The position numbers were made by a program, and so were the translations under genes. A stretch of DNA of 64,000 nucleotides from Candidatus Saccharibacteria bacterium UBA5150 (GTDB lineage: Bacteria; Patescibacteriota; Saccharimonadia; Saccharimonadales; UBA4665), in contig DHXS01000009.1 of NCBI GenBank assembly GCA_002413795.1, forward strand, positions 3,194 to 67,193, read 5' to 3'. Below the pieces are notes generated by a model. It saw only the letters and a list, made by a program, of their open reading frames with translations. It made no database searches and was not told where the DNA came from. Numbering within the stretch: position 1 is the stretch's first letter; every line of letters starts with the position of its first letter. Positions 1 to 10,683 of this stretch are shown piece by piece.

Positions 1-638
1 ATGTTGGTGGCCATGCCGACGGCAATGCCCAGCTGACCGTTCAATAACAGATTGGGCAGCTTGGCCGGCAAAACGGTCGGCTCCTGGGTGGTGCCGTCAT
101 AGTTGTCGCGGTAATCGACGGTTTCTTTGTCGATGTCGGCCAGGGCTTCATCGGCCAGGCGGGCCATTTTAGCTTCGGTATAACGCATGGCGGCCGGCGG
201 GTCGCCGTCCATAGAACCGAAGTTGCCCTGCCCGTTGACCAGCATGTAGCGCATTGCCCACGGCTGGGCCATGCGCACCATGGCGTCATAAATTGAAGAG
301 TCGCCGTGCGGGTGGTACTTGCCCATGACGGCGCCGACGACGTTGGCGCTCTTGCGGTGGCGGGCGCCACTGCGCAGGCCGTCTTCGTTCATGCTGTAGA
401 GGATGCGGCGATGCACGGGTTTTAGACCATCTCTGACGTCAGGCAGGGCCCGATCAATGATAACGCTCATGGAATAGCGCAGGTAGCTGTCTTCCATGAC
501 GTTTTCGACGGTGCGCCGTTCGACCGAGCGCGAGTGCCCGGAGTCCAGGATATCGGTAGCGTGCTCGACGCCGCGGCGGCGGTCCTCCATAGAAGTTTCG
601 CGGATTATTTCGTTGTCCGGCTTCTGGTCTTCGTCCAT
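1..638 (-). CDS. gyrA: DNA gyrase subunit A, N-terminal part (runs off the window)
   Basis: This is the start of the gyrase A subunit, which breaks and rejoins DNA in the A2B2 gyrase that introduces negative supercoils. I translated it by hand from the minus strand: the protein starts with [10 protein letters not shown], and about 212 codons are present. It contains the conserved [20 protein letters not shown] block near residue 52, a quinolone-region motif HGDSSIYD (Ser114 and Asp118 stand at the E. coli Ser83 and Asp87 positions, so it looks wild type), and the catalytic tyrosine in MRYTEAK (Tyr153). The N-terminus is roughly 30 residues longer than in E. coli. The ATG follows the gyrB stop codon after one base, so the two are co-transcribed. 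The rest of the gene lies before position 1. Confidence 0.95.
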   Translation of the reverse strand, partial: MDEDQKPDNEIIRETSMEDRRRGVEHATDILDSGHSRSVERRTVENVMEDSYLRYSMSVIIDRALPDVRDGLKPVHRRILYSMNEDGLRSGARHRKSANVVGAVMGKYHPHGDSSIYDAMVRMAQPWAMRYMLVNGQGNFGSMDGDPPAAMRYTEAKMARLADEALADIDKETVDYRDNYDGTTQEPTVLPAKLPNLLLNGQLGIAVGMATN

Positions 639-639
639 G

Positions 640-2628
<1,989 letters not shown>

Positions 2629-2631
2629 CTA

Positions 2632-2637
2632 ATTATA
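2632..2637 (-). promoter_or_regulatory. -10 box of gyrB
   Basis: TATAAT on the minus strand, 12 nt before the TTG start of gyrB. No convincing -35 hexamer at 17 bp. Lies in a 139-bp divergent intergenic region shared with the LPNTG surface protein gene. Confidence 0.55.
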
Positions 2638-2758
2638 ACTGTTTAAGTGTTGTCCCACTGCTCTTATTATACCCGATCCGCAATCTGTAAACAACCTCAT
2701 ATAGTTGTATTTTTATTAGGCTTTATGGTTAAATTAGCCTGGTAATAAGTAGATAAAA

Positions 2759-4156
2759 ATGTTTGAAAAACTACTCTCGGTCTTACCCTACAGCCCCGGC
2801 CTGACGCACCAGATGGCTTTCTATAGCCGGCGGATGCGTGAGGAGGCCTCGATCCGGCGCACCGGCCTGATCTTTATCGTGCTGGCCTTTATGATCCAGT
2901 TCTTCGCGGTGCTCAGCCCGCCCCAGTCAACTGTTGCCAGTAGTGGCAATGACCTTATTAACGGTGGTTTCAAGACGGCGTCCGAGGCTAAAAGTATCTG
3001 TCTGTCAGGTGCCAAAAATTACGGAACTATTGTTCACTACTTCGGTCTCACTTGTAAAGATATAGGTACGGCTGATGATCTTTGCATCCATACCGGTGCC
3101 CAGAACTATTATTCCATGGGTTGGAATCCGCAAGGTTCTATCTATAACGGCAAGCAGACCAATGAGACGCCCTACTCTATACCGGGTGCCGGCACTATTT
3201 TCGCCCGTAAATTGGATATCTGGCAGGAGCCTTCCTGCAATGGCAGCCCCGGCTGGCACGTCTTGCGAGTCCAAAATAGTAACGGTCGAGTTTACTACGT
3301 CATATACGATTGTGGTAACTTGGTATCGGTCGGCCCTCCTAGCCCTGCGACGCCTCAGCCTGAAACGCCAACCCCCAGTCTTACCATAACTACCACGCCA
3401 TCACCAGCGCCATCACCTACGCCAAGGCCGGTACCGGCCACCCCCACGCCTACGCCGACTCCCACACCGACCCCTACTCCTACACCAACGCCGACTCCTC
3501 CGGCGCCGTGTCAGTATAATCAGCTGCTGTCAGCCAGCGACATCAACTGCAAGCCCTGTGACAAAAGCGTCAGCAGTGCCGATACGATCGCCTGTATATC
3601 GGTCCACAAAACGGCCACCAACGTGACGGCCGGCATAGCCGACGCCAACAACACCACCGCCAATGCCGGTGACGTTATTACTTACACCATCTACGCCCAA
3701 AACAGCGGTAAATCCACCGTTAAGAATTTCGTTTTCCAGGAAAATATGGACGATGTCTCAAACTATGCCGACGTCACTGACCTAGGCGGCGGTAATATGG
3801 ATTCGTCACATAACATTGTTTGGCCAGCAGAAGACATCGGTGCCGGGCAGACGGCCAGCCACCGCATAACCGTTAAGGTTAAGAACCCAGTCCCGCAGAC
3901 CCCTGCTTCGTCCAGCGATCCTGGCCGCTTCGACCTTATTATGACCAACGTCTACGGTAATGCCATTAACATTAAACTGCCGGCCAGCCCGGCCAAAGCC
4001 GCCGAGGTGGCCGCCGCCCAGTTACCCAACACCGGACCGGGCACCACCCTGTTCATGGCCGCCGGCATAATGATCATAGCCGGTTATTTCTACAGCCGGT
4101 CCAGCCTGCTGGCCCGTGAAGGTGAGCTGGCTATAAGGGAAGGAACAAGCGCATGA
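2759..4156 (+). CDS. Secreted surface protein with DUF11-like domain and LPNTG cell-wall anchor
   Basis: 465-aa predicted surface protein. Residues about 36-55 form a hydrophobic segment (signal or anchor) after a basic region (FYSRRMREEASIRRTG), an N-terminus I associate with Saccharibacteria surface proteins. A Cys-containing globular region follows, then a Pro/Thr linker of TPTP repeats (about residues 200-250), then a DUF11-like beta-sandwich (VHKTATNVTAG, AGDVITYTIYAQNSGKSTV). The C-terminus has LPNTG near residue 422, a hydrophobic helix and a charged tail, which is the layout of a sortase sorting signal. No sortase gene is in the window. The stop overlaps the next start (ATGA at 4153-4156), so the two genes are translationally coupled. 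No Shine-Dalgarno is evident at this ATG. Confidence 0.8.
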   Translation: MFEKLLSVLPYSPGLTHQMAFYSRRMREEASIRRTGLIFIVLAFMIQFFAVLSPPQSTVASSGNDLINGGFKTASEAKSICLSGAKNYGTIVHYFGLTCKDIGTADDLCIHTGAQNYYSMGWNPQGSIYNGKQTNETPYSIPGAGTIFARKLDIWQEPSCNGSPGWHVLRVQNSNGRVYYVIYDCGNLVSVGPPSPATPQPETPTPSLTITTTPSPAPSPTPRPVPATPTPTPTPTPTPTPTPTPTPPAPCQYNQLLSASDINCKPCDKSVSSADTIACISVHKTATNVTAGIADANNTTANAGDVITYTIYAQNSGKSTVKNFVFQENMDDVSNYADVTDLGGGNMDSSHNIVWPAEDIGAGQTASHRITVKVKNPVPQTPASSSDPGRFDLIMTNVYGNAINIKLPASPAKAAEVAAAQLPNTGPGTTLFMAAGIMIIAGYFYSRSSLLAREGELAIREGTSA

Positions 4157-4737
4157 GCGAACAATTAAAATCATCCGAACGCCACGAAGGGCCGGACTCG
4201 TCCGAGCGCGACAAAACGCCCGAAGTTCGGGTCATGCCCGAGAAGGCTCCCAAGGCCGAAAAAGATCCCGGCCAAGTCGCTAACGAGGCCCGGGCGGCTA
4301 TCGACAAAGCCGAGAGGGCCAACGAAGGCCCCGACCCCCTGGAAAAGCTCAAACTGGCCGAGAGCGCCCCTAACGAGCCGACGCCGCGGCACGTCAACCG
4401 CGAACTAAAGCAGATTACCCTCCAGCGCGAGCTGAAGCAGATACGGCGCAAACTGCCGCGGCGCCAACGCGTCTTAAGCAAAGTCATTCACCAACCGGTT
4501 ATCCGGGTGGTCAGCGAGACTACCGGCAAGACCCTCAGCCGCCCTTCCGGTCTGCTGGGCGGCGGCCTGGTGGCGCTTTTGGGCACCTCCACTTATCTGT
4601 TCCTGGCCAAAGAGCGCGGTTTCCCCTACAACTACGGCGTTTTCCTGGCCCTGTTCGCCGGCGGCTTTATTGTCGGCCTGGTATTGGAACTGGCCGTCCA
4701 CCTGGCCACCGCCTCGCGCCGCAAAGGCTACGACTGA
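4153..4737 (+). CDS. Hypothetical membrane protein, charged N-terminus and two TM helices
   Basis: 194-aa protein I do not recognise. Residues 1-110 are highly charged and low in complexity (many Glu, Lys, Arg, Pro) and probably cytosolic. Two hydrophobic helices follow near residues 135-152 (GLLGGGLVALLGTSTYLFL) and 160-182 (YGVFLALFAGGFIVGLVLE). The C-terminus is short and basic (ASRRKGYD). It overlaps the LPNTG surface protein by four bases, which implies a shared transcript and perhaps a shared role at the cell envelope. It converges on the ATPase gene that ends at 4738. Confidence 0.7.
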   Translation: MSEQLKSSERHEGPDSSERDKTPEVRVMPEKAPKAEKDPGQVANEARAAIDKAERANEGPDPLEKLKLAESAPNEPTPRHVNRELKQITLQRELKQIRRKLPRRQRVLSKVIHQPVIRVVSETTGKTLSRPSGLLGGGLVALLGTSTYLFLAKERGFPYNYGVFLALFAGGFIVGLVLELAVHLATASRRKGYD

Positions 4738-7692
4738 TTATTTATCGGGGGTTTCCGGGGCAACGCTAAAAGAGCCTTCATGATCTATGAAGATGGTGTC
4801 GTCACTGCCCGGTTCCAGGTCGGAACGGTGCTCGGTTTTAGCCGGCGGCCTAGCCGTAGGCCGGGCCTTTATGGTGTTAGGGCTGTCCAGCTGCTGGCGG
4901 AGCTCGTCGGCTATTTTATGAACTTCGCCCTGCTCCAGCACATCGCTTGAGATGTTATTGCCGCTTGTGGACTGTGTTGACGAAGTCGGTGGCGTTGCAG
5001 TCGGTCGGAAGGCCTGAGAGGCAGCTGACGGCCCGGCTGGCGGCGCTGCGGGCGGCTGGTCGGGCAAGGCCGTGCGGGTCTGGATGGCCGGCGCCGGCGC
5101 GGCCGGGGCTGAGCCGCCTTGACGGCGTTTAGCCAGCCACTCGTCCAGGAATGAACCGCTGGCGGCAGGAGGCGCGGCCGGCGCCGGCGCGGTGGCTATA
5201 GCCGGCCGGGTACCGGCTGTTCCGCTATAGCCACCGCCGGTCATCGGCGTGATCTCACCCAAAGTCACCATCCGGGCATTAATTTCCCTCTCGATAATGG
5301 CCTTCGGCCGGCCGTATTTAGCCGCCGACAGCTGTTTAAGGGCTTCCGACAACCGCGGATTGGGTGTGCCCAGCGGCGGCAGAGTGGCCATGCTGAAAGG
5401 CTGGGTCGGGATGCCGCCGATTAGGGTGCGTACGATAGTGTTGTAGTTCGGTACTCTCAGCAAGTCATCGCTTTCGAAAGTCGGCTGGAAGTATTTGCCC
5501 AGGCTCTCGACGTCGTTCTGGCCGATCCTAAAGGACACGATGGTGCCCATATTACCGAAGACCGAGTCACGGACTTCCTGCGTCAGCTGGGTAGTGAACT
5601 GGTTGGCCACAATCAGGTTCAGGCGGTACTTGCGGGCCTCGGACATAATGGTGGCAAAGCTGTCGGTCGAGAAGTTCTGGAACTCGTCGACGTAAAGGCT
5701 GAAGTCCACCCGGTCGTCTTCCGGTATATCGGAGCGGCTCATGGCGGCCGCCTGGAACTTCATCACAAAAACCATGCCCAACAGCTTGGAATTAAGCTCG
5801 CCGGTGCGCCCCTTGCTCAAATTGACCAGCAGGATTTTCTTATTGTCCATAATATTGCGCAGGTCAAAAGCGCTCTTGGTCTGTCCGATTATGTTGCGCA
5901 TCATTTCGTTACTCAGGAAAGCGCCGAACTTACTGACGAACCAACTGGTCACCTCACCGAACTCATTGGAGCGCTGGGAGGCCGGCATCTCCTTGTTCCA
6001 GAACTCCAGCACATTCATGTCTTTGACATGTTGTAATTTCTGCTGTACAAACTTGGGGTCCCGGAATAACTTGGGAATATCTACGAAAGTACCCCCGTTA
6101 GGATCGGCCATAATAGTCAGCGCGGCATTGCGGAACAAATGCTCGTAGCGCGGTCCCATGATGCCCTGGTGTTGTGGATCGTACAGCTTATACAGCATAT
6201 TAAGGGCTTCCTGGATCAGGAAATCTTTCTGGTCCGGGTTGTTATATTCGAACAAATTAAGGCCCATGGGATAGTCCATGTCGGCTGGGCTGAAGTAGAT
6301 AACATCCTCGGTGCGCTCTTTGGGTACCATTGATAAAAGCTTCTCGGCGGTGTCGCCGTGCGGGTCTACAAAGGCAAAGCCGTTGCCGCTGAGCATGTCC
6401 TGCAGGGCCAGGTTTTCCAGAAAGGTCGACTTACCGGTACCGGTCTGTCCGACTACGTACATGTGCCGTTGGCGATCGGTCAGGCTGAGCCGGATCGGCT
6501 TCTTGGCCCCTCTAAACAGATTGTAGCCCAGCAGTAAGCCCTCCTCGGGCACGTTGCGCGGTCCGTCTACCTGCTTGGAGCTCTGGCGGGTCAGCTGGCT
6601 GGTCGGTATACTGCGCTCGTCCGGGAAATGGAACAGCGTGGCCAGCTCCACCGAGTTAAGGATGTTGCCGCCCTGGTGCTGAGGGAAAAAACGCATTATA
6701 TAAGAGGTTATCAGCCCTTCTATATCCTTGGCCGGCGTATATTTGAAGCCGTTCTTACCGGGGGCGTCGTACAGGCTGAAGCTGGCCACGATATTACCAA
6801 GGATAGCCTGCGCCCGCTGGCTGATGTTGGAAGAGGCTATTACCCTTATAACCACCTCGTAACCGGGGTGGCGGGTCTTTTCGTCTATAGCGTCCAGGGT
6901 GGCCTGCTCCAGGTTGGATAACTCGGGCTTTTTGGAATCGCCGTCACTACTGCCCTGCGGCGGCTTATTAAAGGCCACTAACAGATCCCTGATTATACCG
7001 CTTAAGCCAAGCCCTTTATCGCCCCTGCGCTTGTTGCTGGCTATGTTGGCGGCGCTTTTGCGCCAGCCGGGATTGGCCGGCCGCATCATTATCTGAATGC
7101 CGGCGCCATCCTCTTTGCCCAGGGTCGACAGGGCGTTTAGAAGAGCCTGCATGCTGTCGCGCTTGAGGTCCTGGAAAGTCGCTATAGGATAGGCGAAGTG
7201 CTCTTTAAGAGTCAGCTCGCCGCCGAGAGTGCCGGAAACCTTGCCCACCGGGCTGAAGATGTTGTGTTCGGCTACTTCCTCCAGCCGGGCAGTGGGATAA
7301 GCGCTGTTAATGGCCTGCTTGACTACCTCTAAAAGGGCAATCGGCACGGCCGCGTAGAAGTAAACGAACCCCTGGCTGCCGACAATTTCAAAGGCGAAGT
7401 GCCTCTGGCCGTAGAAGCTGCTCTTAAAGTTCTTCTGATAAGTACTGGCGATGATGTTATAGACGGTCTGGGCCTTGCTGATAGTCTCATCGGTAACGTC
7501 ACGGGCATCGCGGCTGCCGACTTCGATGTCATCGCTTGGCGGCGGCAAGTGGATGAACAGCGGCACCATCTTAAGGCCCCGTTCATAGTTTTTTTGTTCA
7601 CGAAAAGTCCGCCGAGTCTGCAAAAAAACTATCGGTGCGGCCACTAATATCATCACAAAAATGATGGCCAGGATAGTAAGGAGTGCTGTCAT
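4738..7692 (-). CDS. Membrane-anchored VirD4/HerA-like ATPase (type IV secretion coupling-protein family)
   Basis: 984-aa P-loop ATPase. One transmembrane helix lies at residues 3-24, followed by a long region conserved in CPR homologues. The motor domain has Walker A GQTGTGKST near residue 417, preceded by RHMYVV and followed by FAFVDPHGD. Walker B is LYVDEFQNF, followed by a sensor-like LIVANQFT. The last 180 residues are rich in Ala, Pro and Ser and probably disordered. The family (TraG/VirD4, TrwB, DUF87/HerA) pumps DNA or protein substrates across membranes. No other type IV secretion genes are nearby, so a role in conjugation is not supported; DNA or protein translocation is inference. 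It is the last gene of a three-gene operon, 5 nt after the gene ending at 7698. Confidence 0.85.
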   Translation of the reverse strand: MTALLTILAIIFVMILVAAPIVFLQTRRTFREQKNYERGLKMVPLFIHLPPPSDDIEVGSRDARDVTDETISKAQTVYNIIASTYQKNFKSSFYGQRHFAFEIVGSQGFVYFYAAVPIALLEVVKQAINSAYPTARLEEVAEHNIFSPVGKVSGTLGGELTLKEHFAYPIATFQDLKRDSMQALLNALSTLGKEDGAGIQIMMRPANPGWRKSAANIASNKRRGDKGLGLSGIIRDLLVAFNKPPQGSSDGDSKKPELSNLEQATLDAIDEKTRHPGYEVVIRVIASSNISQRAQAILGNIVASFSLYDAPGKNGFKYTPAKDIEGLITSYIMRFFPQHQGGNILNSVELATLFHFPDERSIPTSQLTRQSSKQVDGPRNVPEEGLLLGYNLFRGAKKPIRLSLTDRQRHMYVVGQTGTGKSTFLENLALQDMLSGNGFAFVDPHGDTAEKLLSMVPKERTEDVIYFSPADMDYPMGLNLFEYNNPDQKDFLIQEALNMLYKLYDPQHQGIMGPRYEHLFRNAALTIMADPNGGTFVDIPKLFRDPKFVQQKLQHVKDMNVLEFWNKEMPASQRSNEFGEVTSWFVSKFGAFLSNEMMRNIIGQTKSAFDLRNIMDNKKILLVNLSKGRTGELNSKLLGMVFVMKFQAAAMSRSDIPEDDRVDFSLYVDEFQNFSTDSFATIMSEARKYRLNLIVANQFTTQLTQEVRDSVFGNMGTIVSFRIGQNDVESLGKYFQPTFESDDLLRVPNYNTIVRTLIGGIPTQPFSMATLPPLGTPNPRLSEALKQLSAAKYGRPKAIIEREINARMVTLGEITPMTGGGYSGTAGTRPAIATAPAPAAPPAASGSFLDEWLAKRRQGGSAPAAPAPAIQTRTALPDQPPAAPPAGPSAASQAFRPTATPPTSSTQSTSGNNISSDVLEQGEVHKIADELRQQLDSPNTIKARPTARPPAKTEHRSDLEPGSDDTIFIDHEGSFSVAPETPDK

Positions 7693-7697
7693 TTGGT

Positions 7698-8120
7698 CTA
7701 CTTATTAAGTTTAATGGCCTTGTTGTAGCGCTGTTGCATATAATCAGCCTTGACCACTGTTAACTCCTCGCTTTGCTTGTAAGGATCCTCGCGGGTGTTG
7801 TCGACAATCCTCTTCGCTTTGTTAACCCACTCTTTTTCAATAAGATCACCATCATCCGCCAGGGGTGAATCAGCTGCCGGCGTTGTGCCGGACACACCGC
7901 TTTGGGGCAGCGCGGCGGTCGGCGCCGGCGGCACCGGTATGGTCAGGGGTGGCACCGCTGCGCCCGGCCGGGCTGGCGCAGGTGCCTTTTCAGCAGTAGC
8001 GGCCTGAGACTGCTCAACAACCGAACCGTCTTCTTCGACCGTTAGATCAATTGACGGTGCCCGTTCTTGAACCGCAGGCGGCAACTGATTTCCACTGGCT
8101 TCGTTGTTTGGCGGGTTCAT
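7698..8120 (-). CDS. Pro/Ala-rich hypothetical protein, partner of the VirD4-like ATPase
   Basis: About 140 aa. The N-terminal two thirds are low complexity (Pro, Ala, Glu, Ser) and probably disordered. The C-terminal 45 residues (EKEWVNKAKRIVDNTREDPY and onward to KADYMQQRYNKAIKLNK) look like a conserved helical domain. There is no signal peptide or membrane helix. I chose ATG at 8120 rather than 8129 because a TATAAT hexamer at 8128-8133 lies 7 nt upstream, which predicts a leaderless mRNA from a promoter at the end of the upstream gene. It lies 5 nt ahead of the ATPase gene, so it is probably a small partner or adaptor; that is inference from position. Confidence 0.7.
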   Translation of the reverse strand: MNPPNNEASGNQLPPAVQERAPSIDLTVEEDGSVVEQSQAATAEKAPAPARPGAAVPPLTIPVPPAPTAALPQSGVSGTTPAADSPLADDGDLIEKEWVNKAKRIVDNTREDPYKQSEELTVVKADYMQQRYNKAIKLNK

Positions 8121-8127
8121 ACTACCC

Positions 8128-8133
8128 ATTATA
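8128..8133 (-). promoter_or_regulatory. -10 box of a predicted leaderless promoter
   Basis: TGTATAAT followed by 7 nt (GGGTAGT) and then the ATG at 8120. It sits at the end of the upstream gene, which stops at 8138, and so would let the two downstream genes be expressed on their own. Confidence 0.5.
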
Positions 8134-8137
8134 CAAC

Positions 8138-8506
8138 TTAGCTACTTAAATTGCGCTGGCTGGTTTTAAGATAAGCGCTATAAAAATAACCTAAGATTGA
8201 CAGGGGCAATAAGACCGTCAGGTCGCGCCGATTGAGCTCGCCGATCGACTGCAGAGCTATTAAGCCGGCCGTGATAAGCGTCAGGTAGACCGCCAGCGAG
8301 CGCTGGCGTTTTATAGTTACCCCGTATAACCTGCCCAGCCTCAGCAAACCGCGAACTAGCTGGTAGAGAGTCAGGCTAAGCAAGCCGAAACCGATGATCA
8401 CCACGAATGAAGGCACCTTGCTAACATCGGTGGTACAGAATAATAAAACGTCCGCCAGGAGTAGGCAGACGGTTTGGCGGATAGATTGATTAGAGGTTAT
8501 TTTCAT
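8138..8506 (-). CDS. Small hypothetical membrane protein (3-4 TM helices)
   Basis: About 122 aa, strongly hydrophobic, with helices near residues 12-30, 36-54, 75-92 and 98-115 and basic loops between them. No recognised domain. ATG at 8506 is preferred over the upstream TTG at 8512. It is the first gene of the operon leading to the VirD4-like ATPase, with 17 bases to the next start. Function unknown; the position suggests a membrane partner of the ATPase. Confidence 0.6.
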   Translation of the reverse strand: MKITSNQSIRQTVCLLLADVLLFCTTDVSKVPSFVVIIGFGLLSLTLYQLVRGLLRLGRLYGVTIKRQRSLAVYLTLITAGLIALQSIGELNRRDLTVLLPLSILGYFYSAYLKTSQRNLSS

Positions 8507-8889
8507 GATCAAAATGGTGCCGGGGCGACAAATCCGCTCATAATTATTAGACTATTGGAGCGCTTGCCGCCCAACGGCGAGACTGACCGCTCTATCGGCT
8601 TTTAGGGCCAAACAGAGCGCCATACGGATTAACTCCGTTGTAAGTCTGCCCCCGCGAGGGCTACGTGAGGCTAAATTGTACGAACCTTTTTGTTTTTGGA
8701 CTTACAGATTTATGCTAGCATGACGGGCTCAAAATGTCAATCTGCTTATGCTTCCCGGACGCGGCCTCAAAAGTTATGCACAGGTTTATGAAAAAATTAA
8801 GCATAATTGTTATTGACGGCCTTAATTCGATTCTATAAGATAACAATAGCACTTGAACAAATTAAGTGCTCAAAAACAAAAAGACCCCT

Positions 8890-8922
8890 GGAGACAACAA
8901 TTTCTCGCAAGTTGTTGTCTCC
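8890..8922. repeat. Perfect 11-bp inverted repeat with loop containing TCTCGCAA
   Basis: GGAGACAACAA at 8890-8900 pairs with TTGTTGTCTCC at 8912-8922. The loop is TTTCTCGCAAG. The 8-mer TCTCGCAA also forms the loop of the unrelated 14-bp hairpin at 28125-28162. There is no T-run directly after it on either strand, so it is not a clear terminator. Confidence 0.7.
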
Positions 8923-8980
8923 ACCAAAAAAGAACAAACCCCAAAACCTTAAAAGCCAAACAAAAACATTAAATAATCGT

Positions 8981-9016
8981 TAAAACACCTTGTCTTTCCC
9001 GGGACAAGGTGTTTTA
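8981..9016. terminator. Strong hairpin, bidirectional terminator-like
   Basis: A 14-bp perfect stem: TAAAACACCTTGTC at 8981-8994 pairs with GACAAGGTGTTTTA at 9003-9016, loop TTTCCCGG. The A and T ends make it look like a factor-independent terminator in both directions. It lies only 50 nt before the ComM start, so it could end an upstream plus-strand RNA or attenuate the ComM transcript. Confidence 0.6.
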
Positions 9017-9066
9017 CTTTGTCTTGAAAAGAGCGCGGTGGGCCGCAAATGGAGGTTTAAAGGCCT

Positions 9067-10602
9067 ATGGGTGCCAGCGTGCAGAGTATTATCAGTAACG
9101 GCAGTGACGGAACTATAGTTGATATCGAATGTCACCTCTCAAATAACCTACCAAACATCATAATTGTTGGTTTTGCTAACAAGGCTGTCGATGAAGCCCG
9201 CGAACGTATCAGGGGTGCATTCGCAACTAGCCTAATAATGCTACCTCGCAAAAGGGTCATTATTAACCTGGCGCCGGCCGACATCCCCAAAGCCGACAGC
9301 GGCTTCGATCTGGCCATCGCCGTAGCCATCTTACTGGCCAACGGCCAGCTGAGCGGCTTGCCCAGGGGTAAACAGGCTTTTATCGGCGAATTAGGCTTAG
9401 ATGGCACTACTAGAGCTGTTCGTGGCATCATAGGTAAACTGCTGACCGGACGAGCCAACGGCATCAGAACCTTCTATATCCCGGCGACCAATCTGCCGCA
9501 AGCCCAATTAGTCCCTAAAGTTACTCTAGTACCTGTTAAGAACCTCCAGCAACTGTATGGCCACTTAACCCATTTGCTGCCAATCAAACCTGTTAAAACC
9601 GGTTCGGGCCGCTACCGCTTGCCTGCCACCAAAGCTCCTACGGTGAATGTGCACCTGAGCGAGGTGGTTGGCCAGGAGCAAGCCAAGCGAGCCCTCGAAA
9701 TCGCCGCGGCCGGCGGCCACAATGTCTTTTTCGGTGGACCTCCGGGCACCGGCAAAAGCATGCTAGCCAAAGCCCTGGCCTCCATTTTGCCGCCCCTTAA
9801 CGGAGAAGAGATTTTAGAAGTTACTCATCTGCACAGCTTGGCCGGCCGCGATTACGAGCATATCGTCACCGAGCGCCCCTTTCGATCACCGCATCACAGC
9901 GCCAGCCACGCAGCAGTGTTAGGTGGCGGCAACAAGCTGCGGCCGGGTGAAATCAGCCTAGCCCACCGCGGGGTACTGTTTTTCGACGAATTACCGGAGT
10001 TCAGCCGCGAAACCCTCGAGGCCTTGCGCCAACCGCTTGAAGATCGCGTTATCAGCATTGCCCGAGTCAAAGAGACAGCCGAATACCCGGCCAATTTCAT
10101 GCTGGTAGCCACAGCTAACCCCTGTCCTTGCGGCTATTATGGCACCGACAAGGGCTGTCGCTGCCTGCCATCGGCAATGTTGCGCTATCGTGGCAAGTTA
10201 TCTGGCCCCATTCTGGACCGCATCGATCTCTATACCAGTGTTCATAAAATCGAGCACGACAAACTCCTGGTACAGGCGCTCGACCTCAAGGCCGAAGAAA
10301 AGGTAAGGCAGCGGGTTATCCGGGCCCGCAAACAGCAAGCCAAGCGCTTCAGGCATTCCGGTAAGCTTAACGCCGACATGACTAACGGTGATATCAGGCA
10401 GCTTAGTCGTATCAATCCCGAGGCCGGCGTTCTTCTCAACCGGGCCGCAGTTAAGAGGGGCTTGTCAGCCCGTGGTTATATGAGAACTATAAAAGTTGCC
10501 CGTACCATCGCCGACCTCGAAGCCTCATTAATAATTACTGTGGCGCACATCAGCGAAGCCCTGGGTTACTGTTCGACTCAAAATTTCTTCTCCAAGCCAT
10601 GA
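9067..10602 (+). CDS. comM: ComM/YifB family Mg-chelatase-like AAA+ ATPase
   Basis: 511 aa, the normal length for the ComM (YifB) family. These proteins are hexameric branch-migration helicases that help integrate DNA taken up in natural transformation. The N-terminal Lon-like ChlI fold is visible (LSNNLPNIIIVGFANKAV, ERIRGAF, VIINLAPADIPK). The AAA+ core has Walker A GGPPGTGKSML near residue 224, Walker B LFFDELPEF, and a CPCG-xxx-GC zinc-like cluster (ANPCPCGYYG) typical of the family. The C-terminal MG_chelatase_C region ends in RTIADLE. GGAGG and AAAGG lie upstream of the ATG. With the type IV pilus locus in this window, it fits a DNA-uptake role, which is inference. Confidence 0.92.
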   Translation: MGASVQSIISNGSDGTIVDIECHLSNNLPNIIIVGFANKAVDEARERIRGAFATSLIMLPRKRVIINLAPADIPKADSGFDLAIAVAILLANGQLSGLPRGKQAFIGELGLDGTTRAVRGIIGKLLTGRANGIRTFYIPATNLPQAQLVPKVTLVPVKNLQQLYGHLTHLLPIKPVKTGSGRYRLPATKAPTVNVHLSEVVGQEQAKRALEIAAAGGHNVFFGGPPGTGKSMLAKALASILPPLNGEEILEVTHLHSLAGRDYEHIVTERPFRSPHHSASHAAVLGGGNKLRPGEISLAHRGVLFFDELPEFSRETLEALRQPLEDRVISIARVKETAEYPANFMLVATANPCPCGYYGTDKGCRCLPSAMLRYRGKLSGPILDRIDLYTSVHKIEHDKLLVQALDLKAEEKVRQRVIRARKQQAKRFRHSGKLNADMTNGDIRQLSRINPEAGVLLNRAAVKRGLSARGYMRTIKVARTIADLEASLIITVAHISEALGYCSTQNFFSKP

Positions 10603-10628
10603 GACTATCAACAATAAAATTTGAAGGT

Positions 10629-10658
10629 ACCTACATAAAACGTACATATTATGTAGGT
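10629..10658. promoter_or_regulatory. Palindromic operator candidate upstream of the RHH regulator
   Basis: ACCTACATAA (10629-10638) and TTATGTAGGT (10649-10658) form a perfect 10-bp inverted repeat with a 10-nt centre. It lies 26 bases before the likely start of a ribbon-helix-helix protein, where such regulators often bind to repress themselves. Related sequence is found at 36348-36416. Confidence 0.55.
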
Positions 10659-10683
10659 GTTAAGGGTATGGTATGGGGTAATC

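Larger units (their letters stand above)
8513..9066. other. 554-nt gene-free region with several hairpins
   Basis: No protein gene is supported here. The left part (about 8545-8700) is GC-rich and can fold: GCCG-CCCAA-CGGC, ACGGA-TTAAC-TCCGT and CCC-CGCGA-GGG are visible, and T-runs lie at about 8686-8698 on the plus strand. A plausible plus-strand extended -10 (TGCTAGCAT) lies near 8714-8722. Two strong hairpins follow at 8890-8922 and 8981-9016 and are listed separately. I found no tmRNA, SRP RNA or 6S signature. A small regulatory RNA or a long leader for the ComM gene is possible. Confidence 0.4.

Noticed and set aside
41..370. A 109-codon minus-strand frame at the left edge
   Set aside because: Out of frame with gyrA, which is clearly coded on the same strand from 638.
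4738..7692. Conjugative type IV secretion locus
   Set aside because: The VirD4-like ATPase has no relaxase, VirB4 or other secretion genes near it, and its two operon partners are not recognised T4SS parts.
8513..9066. Considered as tmRNA
   Set aside because: No tRNA-like ends with TTCGANTC and CCA, and no tag reading frame ending in Ala-Ala-stop could be found.
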